From NCBI GenBank assembly GCA_051747385.1, contig JBNJGB010000005.1, positions 186,001 to 250,000 on the forward strand: DNA of 64,000 nt, read 5' to 3'. Shown here one piece after another: positions 25,377 to 35,098 of the stretch; the stretch's first letter is position 1, and the number at the start of each line of letters is the position of its first letter. Made by a program: the position numbers and the translations under genes. The notes under the pieces were generated by a model, which made no database searches, was not told the DNA's origin, and saw nothing but the letters and a program-made list of their open reading frames with translations. The stretch is from JBNJGB01 sp051747385. GTDB lineage: Bacteria > Myxococcota_A > UBA9042 > PHBI01 > JACKFB01.

Positions 25377-26362
25377 GACTCCGGCTCCTCCTCGCCCCGG
25401 CCGCCCAGGCCCTCACGGAGCGAGGTGTCCGCGACGATGTTGCGCAGGTTGTAGTAGTCGAAGGCGCCGATGTTGCCGCTGCGCAGGGCCTCTGCGAGGG
25501 CCTCGGGCACCTGGGCCTCGGCCTCGGTCACCCGGGCGCGCATCTCCTGGGTCCGGGCCTTCATCTCCTGCTCCTCGGCGATGGCCATGGCGCGGCGCCC
25601 CTCCGCCCGGGCCTGGGCGATGTTCTTGTCCGCCTCGGCCTGCTCGGTCTGGAGCTTCGCCCCCACGTTCTCGCCCACGTCCACGTCGGCGATGTCGATG
25701 GAGAGGATCTCGAAGGCCGTCCCCGCGTCGAGGCCCTTCTGCAGCACGGTCCGGGAGATGCCGTCCGGGTTCTCCAGCACGTGCGCGTAGCCCTGCGCGG
25801 AGCCGATGGTCGTGACGATGCCCTCGCCCACGCGGGCCAGGATGGTCTCCTCCCCGGCGCCGCCGACGAGCTTGTCGATGTTCGCGCGCACCGTGACGCG
25901 GCTGATGGCGATCACCTGGATGCCGTCCTTGGCCACGGCGGCGACCCGCGGGGTCGTGATGACCTTGGGGTTCACGCTCATCTGGACCGCCTCGAACACG
26001 TCGCGGCCGGCCAGATCGATGGCCGCGGCCCGGTCGAAGTCCAGGGGAATGTTCGCCTTCTGGGCGGAGATGAGCGCGTTGATGACCTTCTGCACCTGCC
26101 CGCCCGCGAGGTAGTGGCTCTCGAGCTGGTTGGCGGTGTAGTGCAGCCCCGCCTTCCACGCGTTGATCATGGGCTCGATGATCTGCACGGGCGGCACCCG
26201 GCGCAGCCGCATGCCGATGAGGGTCAGGATCCCCACCGGGACCTGGGAGGAGGCCGCGGCGATCCAGAGCCGGACCGGGATGAGATACAGGAACAGCACG
26301 ATGAAGCCGACGGCGGCCACCGTGATGATGAGCATGGGTCCGAACTGCTCGAGCGCTTCCAT
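25373..26362 (-). CDS. floA: Flotillin-like protein FloA
   Basis: A 329-aa protein of the FloA (UPF0365, YqfA) family. Two N-terminal hydrophobic stretches (LIITVAAVGFIVLFLYLIPV and a second around 38-52) are followed by the family-specific VPPVQIIEPMINAWKAGL. The PHB/SPFH region includes DVFEAVQMSVNPKVITTP. It continues with DGIQVIAISRVTVRANIDKL, FEILSIDIADVDVGENVGA, and a Glu/Ala-rich coiled coil ending in NLRNIVADTSLREGLGG. FloA oligomers organise membrane microdomains. The partner NfeD gene lies 3 bp upstream, the same arrangement as in Bacillus yqeZ-yqfA. Confidence 0.95.
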   Translation of the reverse strand: MEALEQFGPMLIITVAAVGFIVLFLYLIPVRLWIAAASSQVPVGILTLIGMRLRRVPPVQIIEPMINAWKAGLHYTANQLESHYLAGGQVQKVINALISAQKANIPLDFDRAAAIDLAGRDVFEAVQMSVNPKVITTPRVAAVAKDGIQVIAISRVTVRANIDKLVGGAGEETILARVGEGIVTTIGSAQGYAHVLENPDGISRTVLQKGLDAGTAFEILSIDIADVDVGENVGAKLQTEQAEADKNIAQARAEGRRAMAIAEEQEMKARTQEMRARVTEAEAQVPEALAEALRSGNIGAFDYYNLRNIVADTSLREGLGGRGEEEPES

Positions 26363-26365
26363 GAT

Positions 26366-26866
26366 TCAGCTCTCCTCGTCGGTGTGTTCCTCTACCAGAA
26401 GCTGACCGTGTCCCCGGCCTACCACACGCACGGTCCCCCCCGCCTCCAGCCACGCGCCGTGGCGCAGGAAGGCGTCGTGGCGCTCGCCGTCCACCTCGAC
26501 GACGCCGCTCGGCCGGAGCGGCGACGTCACGCGCCCCGTGCGGCCGACGAGATCGGCTCGCGGGAGCGCCGCGGGGTCGTCGTCGTCGGAGGTGCCGCCC
26601 ACCTCGTCGGCGAGCACCAGGGAGCGCCCGCCGCGGGAGTGGGCGAACCACCAGACCACGCCGACGGTCGCCGCCAGGCTCACGGCGATGCCCACGAGGC
26701 CCAGCACCGGCCCACCGGCTTCCCACAGGAGCCAGGAGCCCGCGCCCAGGCTCACCACGCCCAGGACGCCGGACACGCCGAAGCCGGGCAGGATCACGAC
26801 CTCCACGCCCAGCAGGACGAAGCCGAGCACCATGAGGGCCACGGGCATGAGCAGGTCAGGCGTCAT
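26366..26866 (-). CDS. Short NfeD-family membrane protein
   Basis: A 166-aa protein with three or four transmembrane helices (LLMPVALMVLGFVLLGVEVV, FGVSGVLGVVSLGAGSWLLW, GLVGIAVSLAATVGVVWWFA). A soluble OB-fold C-terminal domain follows (LVGRTGRVTSPLRPSGVVEV, GGTVRVVGRGHGQLLVEE). This is the truncated NfeD class without a protease domain. It overlaps the long NfeD gene by 11 bp and precedes floA by 3 bp. NfeD OB domains are thought to work with the adjacent stomatin/flotillin partner. Confidence 0.92.
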   Translation of the reverse strand: MTPDLLMPVALMVLGFVLLGVEVVILPGFGVSGVLGVVSLGAGSWLLWEAGGPVLGLVGIAVSLAATVGVVWWFAHSRGGRSLVLADEVGGTSDDDDPAALPRADLVGRTGRVTSPLRPSGVVEVDGERHDAFLRHGAWLEAGGTVRVVGRGHGQLLVEEHTDEES

Positions 26867-28478
26867 CGGGCGCCTCCCCTCGTTCGGCGGGAGCCTCCCG
26901 GACCACGAGCGCGGATCCGCGCGTGCCCCGCACCTCGACCCGATCCCCCGCGGCGATGAGCTCTCCGGTGGTGACCGCGTCGTAGGTCCGCCCGTCGACC
27001 CGGACCTTCCCGGAGGGACGCAGGCTGCTCCGCGCCACGCCGACGGCGCCGACGGCAGGGGCGATCTCGTCGGGGAGGCGCTCGCGGCCCTCGGCGTCCG
27101 GGCCGGCCTCGCCGAAGCCCACCGCCCGGCCGGCGATCTCGTCGGCCAGGACCAGCCTGCGGAAGGGGCCGGAGCGGGCCAGGCGCACGCCGGCCACCAT
27201 CAGGATGAGGATCGTCAAGGCGATGGAGCCCAGGACCCGCAGGAGGGCCGTCGTGAGCTCTCCCGTGTCGATGGACACGTCCAGCGGATAGGCGATGAGG
27301 GTCATGACGAGCGCCGCCAGGATGGCGACGAGGCCCAGGGCGCCCAGGATCCCGAACCCGGGCGTGACGAAGACCTCCACGACGATGAGGGCCAGGCCCA
27401 CGAAGAACAGGGCGAGCTCCTCGAAGCCTGCCAGGTGGACCGCCTGGTGGCCGAAGAAGAACAGGAGCAGGCAGGTGATGCCGATCCCGCCGATGATGCC
27501 GAAGCCGGGCGAGTAGAACTCCATGAGGAGCCCCAGGAAGCCGAACGTCATCAGCATCCCGCTCAGCATCGGGTGCGTGAGGACGCGGGCCACCTCCTCG
27601 GCCCAGCTCGTCTCGCGGCGCTCGATGCGCGCCTCTTCCAGGCCCGCCTGCGCCAGGAAGTCCTCGCGATCATCGACGACCAGATCGGCGATGCCCCACT
27701 CCAGGGCCTCCTTGGAGGTGGCCGTGAGCAGCTTGCCCTCGGGCGCCAGACCCGGCACGTGCACCTTCGCGTCCACCATCGCCTCGGCCACGACCGGATC
27801 GCGATCCTTCGTCTCGGCGGTGGCCCGAAAGACCCCTCGGACGTACGAGGTCATCTTCTCGCCCACCGGCTGCGCCTCGCCGCCGCCTCCCCCCGACTGG
27901 ATCGGCGTCGCGGCGCCGATGGTCCCGCCCGGCACCATGACGATGTAGTCGTGGGCCAGCGCGATGAGGGCCCCGGCGCTGATGGCCTCCGAGTCGATGA
28001 ACGCCAGGGTCGGGATCTCCGCCTTCAGCAGCGCGTCGCGGATCCGGACGGCGGCGTCCACCCGCCCCCCCGGCGTGTGGATGCGCGACACGACGGCCAC
28101 GGCGTCCTCGTCCGCGTTGGCCTCCAGGACGACCCGCTCCACGTACGGCGCCAGGCCCAGGTCGATGATCTCCTCGATGGTGATCCAGTAGACGGCCCCG
28201 CCGTCCTTCATCTCGACGCGGATCGTCTTGGGCGGGCGCTTCCTGGCCTTCGAGGCCTGCTCCTCGCCCTTCGAGGCCTGCTCCTCGCCCTCTCCGGGCG
28301 CCTCCACGGCCTCCTGCGGCGCCTCGGGGCCCTGCGCGTCCGCCTCGCCGATCACGTCGGCGGCCGGAGGCTCCGCGTCGGGAGAGGCGTCCTGCGCCTG
28401 CACCACGCCGCCGAGCCCGATCGCGAGCATCAGGCTCCACGCCCCCAGGCGCAGGCCCCGTCGTACCTTCGTCTCCAT
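26856..28478 (-). CDS. nfeD: NfeD-type membrane-bound ClpP-like serine protease
   Basis: A 540-aa long NfeD protein. Signal peptide (LMLAIGLGGVVQAQ), Glu-rich linker, then a ClpP-class protease domain: VVSRIHTPGGRVDAAVRIRD, IDSEAISAGALIALAHD with likely nucleophile Ser167, and GEKMTSYVRG with likely general-base Lys208 (Ser-Lys dyad as in PH1510). Four to six transmembrane helices follow (~310-440), then a C-terminal OB domain (LRPSGKVRVDGRTYDAV). A tandem EEQASK repeat sits in the linker. The ATG follows GGAGGGG. It is first in the operon; its start is 53 bp from the MITE-like element, which may carry or disturb its promoter. Confidence 0.93.
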   Translation of the reverse strand: METKVRRGLRLGAWSLMLAIGLGGVVQAQDASPDAEPPAADVIGEADAQGPEAPQEAVEAPGEGEEQASKGEEQASKARKRPPKTIRVEMKDGGAVYWITIEEIIDLGLAPYVERVVLEANADEDAVAVVSRIHTPGGRVDAAVRIRDALLKAEIPTLAFIDSEAISAGALIALAHDYIVMVPGGTIGAATPIQSGGGGGEAQPVGEKMTSYVRGVFRATAETKDRDPVVAEAMVDAKVHVPGLAPEGKLLTATSKEALEWGIADLVVDDREDFLAQAGLEEARIERRETSWAEEVARVLTHPMLSGMLMTFGFLGLLMEFYSPGFGIIGGIGITCLLLFFFGHQAVHLAGFEELALFFVGLALIVVEVFVTPGFGILGALGLVAILAALVMTLIAYPLDVSIDTGELTTALLRVLGSIALTILILMVAGVRLARSGPFRRLVLADEIAGRAVGFGEAGPDAEGRERLPDEIAPAVGAVGVARSSLRPSGKVRVDGRTYDAVTTGELIAAGDRVEVRGTRGSALVVREAPAERGEAPDDA

Positions 28479-28531
28479 GGCCCCCTCCTAGCACAGGGGA
28501 CCCGAGGCGACCATCTCGTCGCTCGAACCGC

Positions 28532-28696
28532 CCAGGGCGGTCGCAAAGTCGACCGCCCTCCCTTGCCTTTGCCCTTGCCCGTGCCCTTCCCTGCTCTCAG
28601 ACGCGCAAAGTCCATCGTTTCCGAGCGGGTGCACTCCGGCGCCGGGCGCCGTACCGCCGCACGGCCCTCACCTTTCCGACTTTGCGATTGCCCTGT
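28532..28696. mobile_element. 165-bp MITE-like element, copy B
   Basis: Same length and orientation as copy A. Left end 28532-28551 and right end 28677-28696 are inverted repeats with a few mismatches; the left-end hairpin (AGGGCGGTCG with CGACCGCCCT, 6-base loop) is conserved exactly. Flanking 8-mers are CGAACCGC (28524-28531) and CGATCCGC (28697-28704), 7 of 8 identical, an aged target-site duplication. The TCCATCGTTTCCGAGCGG core and GGCGCCGGGCGCCGTACC palindrome are shared with copy A; the hexamer run differs by substitutions but not in length. It lies in the gap between the divergent/tail ends of nfeD and the MORN gene. Confidence 0.82.
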
Positions 28697-28743
28697 CGAT
28701 CCGCCCGCGGAGCGGACAGGCCAGCGGCAGTCGCCCCTTCAGG

Positions 28744-28793
28744 CGAAGGCAAAGGCAAGGGCAAGGGCAAGGGCAAGGGCAAGGGCAAGGGCC
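28744..28793. repeat. GGGCAA hexanucleotide tandem repeat
   Basis: About eight units of GGCAAG/GGGCAA run from 28744 to 28793, ending directly at the stop codon (28794-28796) of the MORN-repeat gene, i.e. in its 3' untranslated end. The motif is the complement of the hexamers inside the MITE-like element 50 bp away. Such a tract is prone to slippage and probably varies between strains. Confidence 0.85.
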
Positions 28794-31049
28794 TCAGCGC
28801 AGGTCCTTCTGCGACACCTTCTCGCCCTTGCGGAACACGACGCGCCTGGCCGGCTCGCCGCCTTGCATGTAGAGGGTCCACGCCCCGTGCCGCACGCCGT
28901 CGCGATACGGCCCCTTCGCCGCCACCGATCCGTCCGGGCGGACCTGCTTCCAGGTCCCGTGGCGCCGGCCCTCGCGATACGGGCCCACCAGGGTCGCGCC
29001 GCCGGGGTCGTGCTCCTCCCAGCGCCCGTGCTTCACCCCGTCGCGATAGGCGCCCTTGGCCATCACGGAGCCGTCCGGCCGGAAGAAGGTCCACACGCCG
29101 TCGTGGCTGTCGCCGTCGTAGGGACCCTCGCCCGTCTTGCGCCCCCGGGCGTCGAACTGCTCCCAGGTGCCGACGCGGCGGTCGCCCTCGTACCGCCCGA
29201 CCTGCTTGGCGCCGCCGGGCATGTGCTCCTCCCAGCGCCCCTTCTTCGCCCCGTCCTCGAACGCCCCCTCCGCCCGGAGGGAGCCGTCGGGCCGCCAGAG
29301 CCGCCAGTCGCCGTGAGGCTTCCCTTCGCGATACGCCCCCTCGGACACGCGCCGCCCCCGGGCGTCGAAGCGCGTCCAGGCGCCGACCCGCTCGCCGGCC
29401 TCGTAGCGCCCCTTCATGGAGGCTCCGTCGGGGGCGTACTCCACCCAGTCGCCGTGCCGCGCGCCGCTCCGGAAGGTCCCCTCCGAGCGCTTCCGGCCGT
29501 CGGGATACCACGCGGTCCACTCCCCGTGGCGCTCGCCGTCCACCCAGGGCCCCTCGGCCAGCCTGGCCTCGTCCGGCCCTCGGGTCACCCAGGTCCCCTG
29601 CTTCCGGTCGTCCTCGTAGCGCCCCGTGGCCACGTGGCCCTCGGCGTCGCGCTCGACCCACTCGCCCTCGCGCTTCCCGCGCCTGTAGCGCCCCTTCCCG
29701 CGAAGCCGTCCGTCGGGGAACCGGAACGTCCACTCCCCGTGGCGCGCTCCGTCCACGTACCTCCCCTCGCCGATGACCGCACCGCCCGCGGATCGGATCC
29801 GCCACGTGCCGTGCCGCTCGCCGTCCACGTACTGCCCGCTCGCCCGGCGCCCCTCGGCGTCCTCCTCCGCCCAGCCCCCGGTCCGCGCGCCTCCTGCGAA
29901 GTCCCCCTCGCCCGAGCCACGGCCGTCCTCGCCCCGCACGGTCCAGTCGCCCACGGGCCGCCCGCCGCGATACTCCCCCTCCCGCACGACGCTCCCGTCG
30001 CCGCCGTTCAGCTTCCAGGTGCCCTCGCGGCGCCCCTCCACGTACTCACCGACCCAGGCGCGGCCGTCCTCGTCGTGCTCCGTCCACTTCCCGTGGCGGG
30101 TACCGCGCCGCAGCGGCCCCTTCGCCTCCACGCTCCCGTCCGCCCGCCGGAGGGTCCACGTGCCGTGGCGCTCGCCGCGCCGATACGGCCCCCGGGCGCG
30201 CACCACCCCGTCCTTCTCGAACCGCCACGTCCCCTGGCGCTCACCGTCGTCGTACTTCCCGGTCGCGACCGTCCCGTCGTCCTGGTGCTCGGTCCAGCGG
30301 CCGGTCCGTCGCCCCTTCGCGTAGCGTCCCTTCTCGAGCACCTCGCCGTCCGGCCCGCGGACGACCCAGGCCCCGCTCCGCTCCCCGCCGGCGTACCGTC
30401 CCTCCGCCCGCAGGCTCCCGTCCTCGGCGTACAGGGTCCAGCGGCCGTGGCGCGCGTCGTCCCGGTGGGTCCCCTTCGCGAGCACCGTCCCGTCCGGCGC
30501 GGTGGTGACGAACTCCCCCTCCTTCTCCCCGTCCTCGAAGGGCCCCTCGAGCGTGCGGCCCTGCTCGTCCCGGAGGATCCACCGGCCGACGCGGCGCCCC
30601 TGGTCGTACCGGCCGCGGGCCACGACCTCGCCGCCCCGCCCGCGCGTCACCCACTCGCCGTGCCGCTCTCCGTCGCGCCAGGCCCCCTCGAGGTGCTCGC
30701 CGGTCTCCCGGCGCTCCTCGTAGTCCCCGTCGAGCACGCCGTCCTCGTAGTGGGAGCGCACCCGCACCGATCCGTCGGGGAACAGGGCGACCCACTCCCC
30801 GACCCGCCGACCGCCGTCGAAGCGGCCGCGCTCCGCCACGGAGCCGTCCTCGTGCCACTTCGTGTACGGACCGTGGCGCACCACGCGGCCGTCGGCCTCC
30901 GCGCGCTCACACCACCGCTCGTGGCCGAGCGGCGGCTCCGCGCCCTCCTCCGTCGTGTCCTCCGGACACGGCTCCGGCGCCGCCCGCGCGAACGGGGCGA
31001 GACCGAGGAGACCGAGAGCGCAGACGACGGCGGCGGGGCGGCGGAGCAC
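28794..31049 (-). CDS. Secreted MORN-repeat protein
   Basis: A 751-aa protein with a signal peptide (MLRRPAAVVCALGLLGLAPFARA; GTG start). The whole mature part, from about residue 55, is built from about 29-30 MORN-type repeats of ~23 residues with the pattern DGSV...G.Y..G.RHG.WT, as in KGPYRDGVRHGAWTLY. These repeats form elongated beta-meanders and mediate binding; similar repeat proteins are often called YwqK-family. No catalytic domain is seen. It is probably periplasmic or extracellular. The 3' end runs into the hexamer repeat tract, and a MITE-like copy lies further downstream. Confidence 0.9.
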   Translation of the reverse strand: MLRRPAAVVCALGLLGLAPFARAAPEPCPEDTTEEGAEPPLGHERWCERAEADGRVVRHGPYTKWHEDGSVAERGRFDGGRRVGEWVALFPDGSVRVRSHYEDGVLDGDYEERRETGEHLEGAWRDGERHGEWVTRGRGGEVVARGRYDQGRRVGRWILRDEQGRTLEGPFEDGEKEGEFVTTAPDGTVLAKGTHRDDARHGRWTLYAEDGSLRAEGRYAGGERSGAWVVRGPDGEVLEKGRYAKGRRTGRWTEHQDDGTVATGKYDDGERQGTWRFEKDGVVRARGPYRRGERHGTWTLRRADGSVEAKGPLRRGTRHGKWTEHDEDGRAWVGEYVEGRREGTWKLNGGDGSVVREGEYRGGRPVGDWTVRGEDGRGSGEGDFAGGARTGGWAEEDAEGRRASGQYVDGERHGTWRIRSAGGAVIGEGRYVDGARHGEWTFRFPDGRLRGKGRYRRGKREGEWVERDAEGHVATGRYEDDRKQGTWVTRGPDEARLAEGPWVDGERHGEWTAWYPDGRKRSEGTFRSGARHGDWVEYAPDGASMKGRYEAGERVGAWTRFDARGRRVSEGAYREGKPHGDWRLWRPDGSLRAEGAFEDGAKKGRWEEHMPGGAKQVGRYEGDRRVGTWEQFDARGRKTGEGPYDGDSHDGVWTFFRPDGSVMAKGAYRDGVKHGRWEEHDPGGATLVGPYREGRRHGTWKQVRPDGSVAAKGPYRDGVRHGAWTLYMQGGEPARRVVFRKGEKVSQKDLR

Positions 31050-31230
31050 CTGCGCAGGATCTCCGGGTTCGGGTGCGGCTTCAAGGTCGGGCCCCGGTTT
31101 CGGCGCTGCGCCGCTTGTGCCTCACGCGCGCCGGACGCCCGTCCCGCCGCGCCCCCCCACCCGCGCGGAGTAGCGCCGCGGCCCCCGGTGGTGAAATCGC
31201 GTGGCGACAGGCGGCGACGCCGGGATTCCG

Positions 31231-33396
31231 TCACGGCGCCAGGAGGAAGGCCACGAGGCGCTCCTGGGCCGCGGTGGTGATCCCCGGGTCCTCGAAGTCC
31301 AGCAGGAACGTGTGTCCGGCGGGATACTCGGCGACCCAGGAGCCCGACGGCGGCAGCCCTTCCCCGGCCACGTCCCGGACGGGCCGCCCGACGTCGAACC
31401 AGACCTCGTTGAGGTCGCCGTCCACCAGGAGCGGCAGGGCGTCCGGGTTTCCCAGGGGCGCACCCAGGGCCCGAACGAGGCGGGCGTTGGCGTCGTTCGG
31501 GATCACCTCGTCGCCACGGGCGAGCTGGACCAGGACCCTCGGCGAGCCCCCGCCGAGCGCGCCCGACAGCACGTGGGGGGCGAACGACAGGGCGTCCGCC
31601 GGCGCGAGCACCTGCTGCGCGACGACGTCGTAGACCTCCCGGGCGTCGGTACCGGGCAGCAGCGGCCCCGCCCCACCGGCCATGAGGCCCAGCTCCGGCG
31701 CGTCCGCGGTGGCATACATCAGCAGGTTCGTGTCGTGGGACAGGCTCGCGCTCTCCCTCACGATGTCCGGCAGGCCGCCGCCCGGGACGCTGAGCGCGAC
31801 GCGCTCCACCTCGGGCTCCACGGCCGCGACCTGGGTCGCCACGATGGCGCCGAGGCTCTGGCCCACGACCGACACCGGGCCGTAGTCGTCGGGCGCCCCG
31901 TCCGCGTCGAAGTCCACGGGCGTCGACGCCCCGTCCGCGACGGCCAGCAGCCGGATGAGCGCGAGCTGATCGACCACGCTCTGCCTCACCCGATCCCGCG
32001 TCCGCCCCAGGAGCGTGGGGTTCAGGAAGGGATCGGGGAACTCCACCGGCGGCACCATGGCCGCCAGCGACGGGTCCAGCCTGTCCGCGAAGTCGCCCTC
32101 CGGCACGAACCTCAGGGGAAGCTCCGGGGGCAGCGTCACCTCCAACGGACCCTGTCGCTCGCCGTGCTGCACCAGGTCGACGGCCACCAGCGCGAACCCG
32201 GCCGAGCACAGGGCGTCCGCGAGCGGCAGGAAGCTCTCCTTGGACAGGGACAGGCCGTGGATCCCCACCACGACCGGCGGCGGTCCCTCCCCCTGCTCCT
32301 CCTCCGAAGGGAAGAACGCCAGGTACGGCACGGCGCGGAACGGCGCCGTCTCCGAGAGGACGGCCGGGTTGTCGGGTCCGAACGGGCGCTCCACGACCCG
32401 CCCGACGATGGTCTCGCTGCGCAGCACGTCCGCGCTCGGATCCGCTCGGAAGCTCGGCAGGTTCACGAGGCCGTAGACCACGCGCCCGATGCCGTCGAGC
32501 CCGCCGGCGGCCAGATCCTCGAGACCGTGGCCGGCGTAGAACGCCTCCACCGACGTGTCGGCGCCCTCCCCCGCGACCACCCGGAGCGGTGCCACGGCGA
32601 GCCCGGTCCCCTCGGACGCCCCCACGGCCGTGACGTCCAGCGTCTCCTCCACGAGATCCCCACCCTCGGCGACCCGGAGCGCGGGCACCTTGCCGCGGAC
32701 GTATTCACGCAGCAGCGCGGTCTGCCCGGCGGCGTCCTGCACGCGGAACTCGAAGTACGCGAGGCTGTCGTCGCGGCTCTGCACCGGCTCGCCCGGGTGC
32801 CCGGCCACCTTGGCGAACCCGGCGTCGGTGGCCGGATCCCCCGACTCCCGCACGCGCCGATACGACGCCGCCGTCCGCGCGACGTCCCCGTCCCGGGTCC
32901 GCAGGGCCCCCGCCCTGACCACCAGGCCGTATCGACCCGGCGCGAGAGGCACCGCCGCCCGCGCCGTCACCGTGTTCGTCTCACCGGACACCGCGTGCTC
33001 CGCCAGGGGCACGGGCGTCGCGCCGTCCTCCTCCAGCCGGTACAGCCGCACCGACGCGGGCACGGTGAGCACGTCGATCCACCGCCCCGGATCGTCCGGC
33101 GCAGGCGTGAACGGCACCCGGATGGTCGCCCCGCCCCACCACGCGGTCGGAGCATGCAGCGCCAGGCGGTTCAGGAAGGGCAGCGCCGCCCACTGCCGCT
33201 CCGTGAACGCCTCGACGAGGCCGCGGTCGCTCCGGAACGCCTCCGTCGGCAGCACATGCGCCCCGACGCTCGCCGCCGTCCGATCGAAGCGCACCCGCAC
33301 CGGCGCCCCGTCGCCGTCGCACCCCGCCAGCGTCCCGACGACCAGCCCCAGCAACGCCAGCCGCGACGCGCTCCCGCATCCCCCTGCCCACGTCAT
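31231..33396 (-). CDS. Alpha/beta-hydrolase lipoprotein (lipase/esterase-like)
   Basis: About 721 aa from ATG at 33394-33396. Lipoprotein signal LALLGLVVGTLAGC, then DGDG. The N-terminal half (~25-380) is a beta-rich domain similar to bacterial Ig-like/Big_5 modules (TIRVPFTPAPDD, LAPGRYGLVVRAGALRT). The hydrolase domain has VVVGIHGLSLSKESFLPLA (oxyanion loop), the nucleophile elbow VVGQSLGAIVATQ (G-Q-S-L-G), and a C-terminal AEYPAGHTFLLDFED with the likely catalytic His. Resembles large extracellular lipases and PHB-depolymerase-like esterases. It is transcribed alone, with no close operon partner. Confidence 0.87.
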   Translation of the reverse strand: MTWAGGCGSASRLALLGLVVGTLAGCDGDGAPVRVRFDRTAASVGAHVLPTEAFRSDRGLVEAFTERQWAALPFLNRLALHAPTAWWGGATIRVPFTPAPDDPGRWIDVLTVPASVRLYRLEEDGATPVPLAEHAVSGETNTVTARAAVPLAPGRYGLVVRAGALRTRDGDVARTAASYRRVRESGDPATDAGFAKVAGHPGEPVQSRDDSLAYFEFRVQDAAGQTALLREYVRGKVPALRVAEGGDLVEETLDVTAVGASEGTGLAVAPLRVVAGEGADTSVEAFYAGHGLEDLAAGGLDGIGRVVYGLVNLPSFRADPSADVLRSETIVGRVVERPFGPDNPAVLSETAPFRAVPYLAFFPSEEEQGEGPPPVVVGIHGLSLSKESFLPLADALCSAGFALVAVDLVQHGERQGPLEVTLPPELPLRFVPEGDFADRLDPSLAAMVPPVEFPDPFLNPTLLGRTRDRVRQSVVDQLALIRLLAVADGASTPVDFDADGAPDDYGPVSVVGQSLGAIVATQVAAVEPEVERVALSVPGGGLPDIVRESASLSHDTNLLMYATADAPELGLMAGGAGPLLPGTDAREVYDVVAQQVLAPADALSFAPHVLSGALGGGSPRVLVQLARGDEVIPNDANARLVRALGAPLGNPDALPLLVDGDLNEVWFDVGRPVRDVAGEGLPPSGSWVAEYPAGHTFLLDFEDPGITTAAQERLVAFLLAP

Positions 33397-34084
33397 GCTG
33401 AAGACGCTACTCCTGCGGCGGTGAGCGCGTCCAGGACACGTCGCGGCGGCGCGGTCGCCCCACACCCGGCACACCGCTCGCCGCGCTTCCCTTCCTCGCT
33501 CGCACGCGCCACTCGCCGGGCCCACACGTTCCGGATCGGCCAGGCCGGCGTAGTGTCGTCCGATCCAGCCCCGCGGGCTGCCGGAAATGAACAGGTGAAT
33601 CCCTACGCTGCCGTCGTGCCGCGCCCAGGTCGACCCGGGTTGCTCGCCTGCCCCCGACCTGGATGCACCGGTCAGCCCGGCGGGATGGCATGGACGGCAA
33701 CGTTCAGCTCTACGCCACGAGCCTCGAGGCGACCTCCTGGCCGGCCGCGGAGATCGCCCGCTGCAGCGTTCGCGGACGCGACTCGGCCCGAAGGCCGGAA
33801 CCTGCGCGGGCCGTAGCTGACGCGACGACTGCCGGGATGTCCTGCCCCGGATCGACCGAGGACTCGGCGCCCGCCGCGCGCCCATGGCAGCCTGCGCCGG
33901 CAGCCGAGCCCAGGCGGCGACGTCGCCGCCTCACCCGGACTCCACGTCACCTCTACGACGAACTCGCACCCGACACCGCCCTCCGCGTCGACTCCAGCGA
34001 CGCCGGAGCCCTCGCCCACCTCCGTCGCTCGAACGCGCGATGGACCGAGATCACCCGGAGATTGCCCGTTGGGGATCGAGCGGG
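33397..34084. other. Intergenic region without recognisable gene
   Basis: About 690 bp. Open frames exist on both strands but have Arg/Pro-rich, non-protein-like composition, no good ribosome-binding sites and no family motifs. The right part would hold the terminator of the FTR-like gene, and the left part the promoter of the hydrolase gene. Nothing specific is seen. Confidence 0.45.
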
Positions 34085-34522
<438 letters not shown>

Positions 34523-34620
34523 GGGTCGTTCCTCCTGTGGTTTCCCCGCCCATAGCCTACACGAGTCGGCCACCACCGCGCCGGGGGCCCGCGCCGGGGG
34601 CGGACCCGCCCTCGAGCCCT

Positions 34621-34750
34621 GCCTCGGCCACCACTGCGCCGGAGGTGGAACCGCCCTCCAGTCCTGCCTCGGCCACCACTGCGCCGGAGGTGGAACCGCC
34701 CTCCAGTCCTGCCTCGGCCACCACTGCGCCGGAGGTGGACCCGCCCCCAC
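34621..34750. repeat. 45-bp direct tandem repeat
   Basis: Units start at 34621, 34666 and 34711 (each beginning GCCTCGGCCACCACTGCGCC), two full and one partial, almost identical. A degenerate fourth copy at about 34568-34620 differs and carries an internal insertion. The array lies about 45-230 bp upstream of the FTR-like start codon. A 45-bp period keeps frame on both strands, so the open frames crossing it are probably by-products. Confidence 0.88.
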
Positions 34751-35098
34751 CCACCCTCCGTGACGCATTGGCGGCCATTCGTTGCGCGCGAAGTCCCGCA
34801 CCCCTGAAACGCGGGGCGTCGCGACTGCCCCTCTCGCCACCCAGCTCTCCGTCGGAGGCGCGGGGTGGTTCCCGCTTGGCAGGCTTCGGGTGGCCGGTTC
34901 GCCGGGATCCAGGACCGGTCGCAGACGTCGCCCGTGCGGGCCCTGGCCGGCCGCAGGACGCCGTGATCAGGGTCGGGAGACCTCTCGAGGCGGCCGACGG
35001 CAAGAACATGCGTTCAGTGCGCGTTGAGAGGGGAGCGGAACCGGGGCGAAGGGCCCGTGGTACAAGGAAAATGTCACGTTCCCGAGGTCGGTGGGACG

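Noticed and set aside
26538..31280. 1580-codon + strand open frame
   Set aside because: It runs across two oppositely oriented genes, the mobile element and the hexamer tract without domain content; an artefact of high GC.
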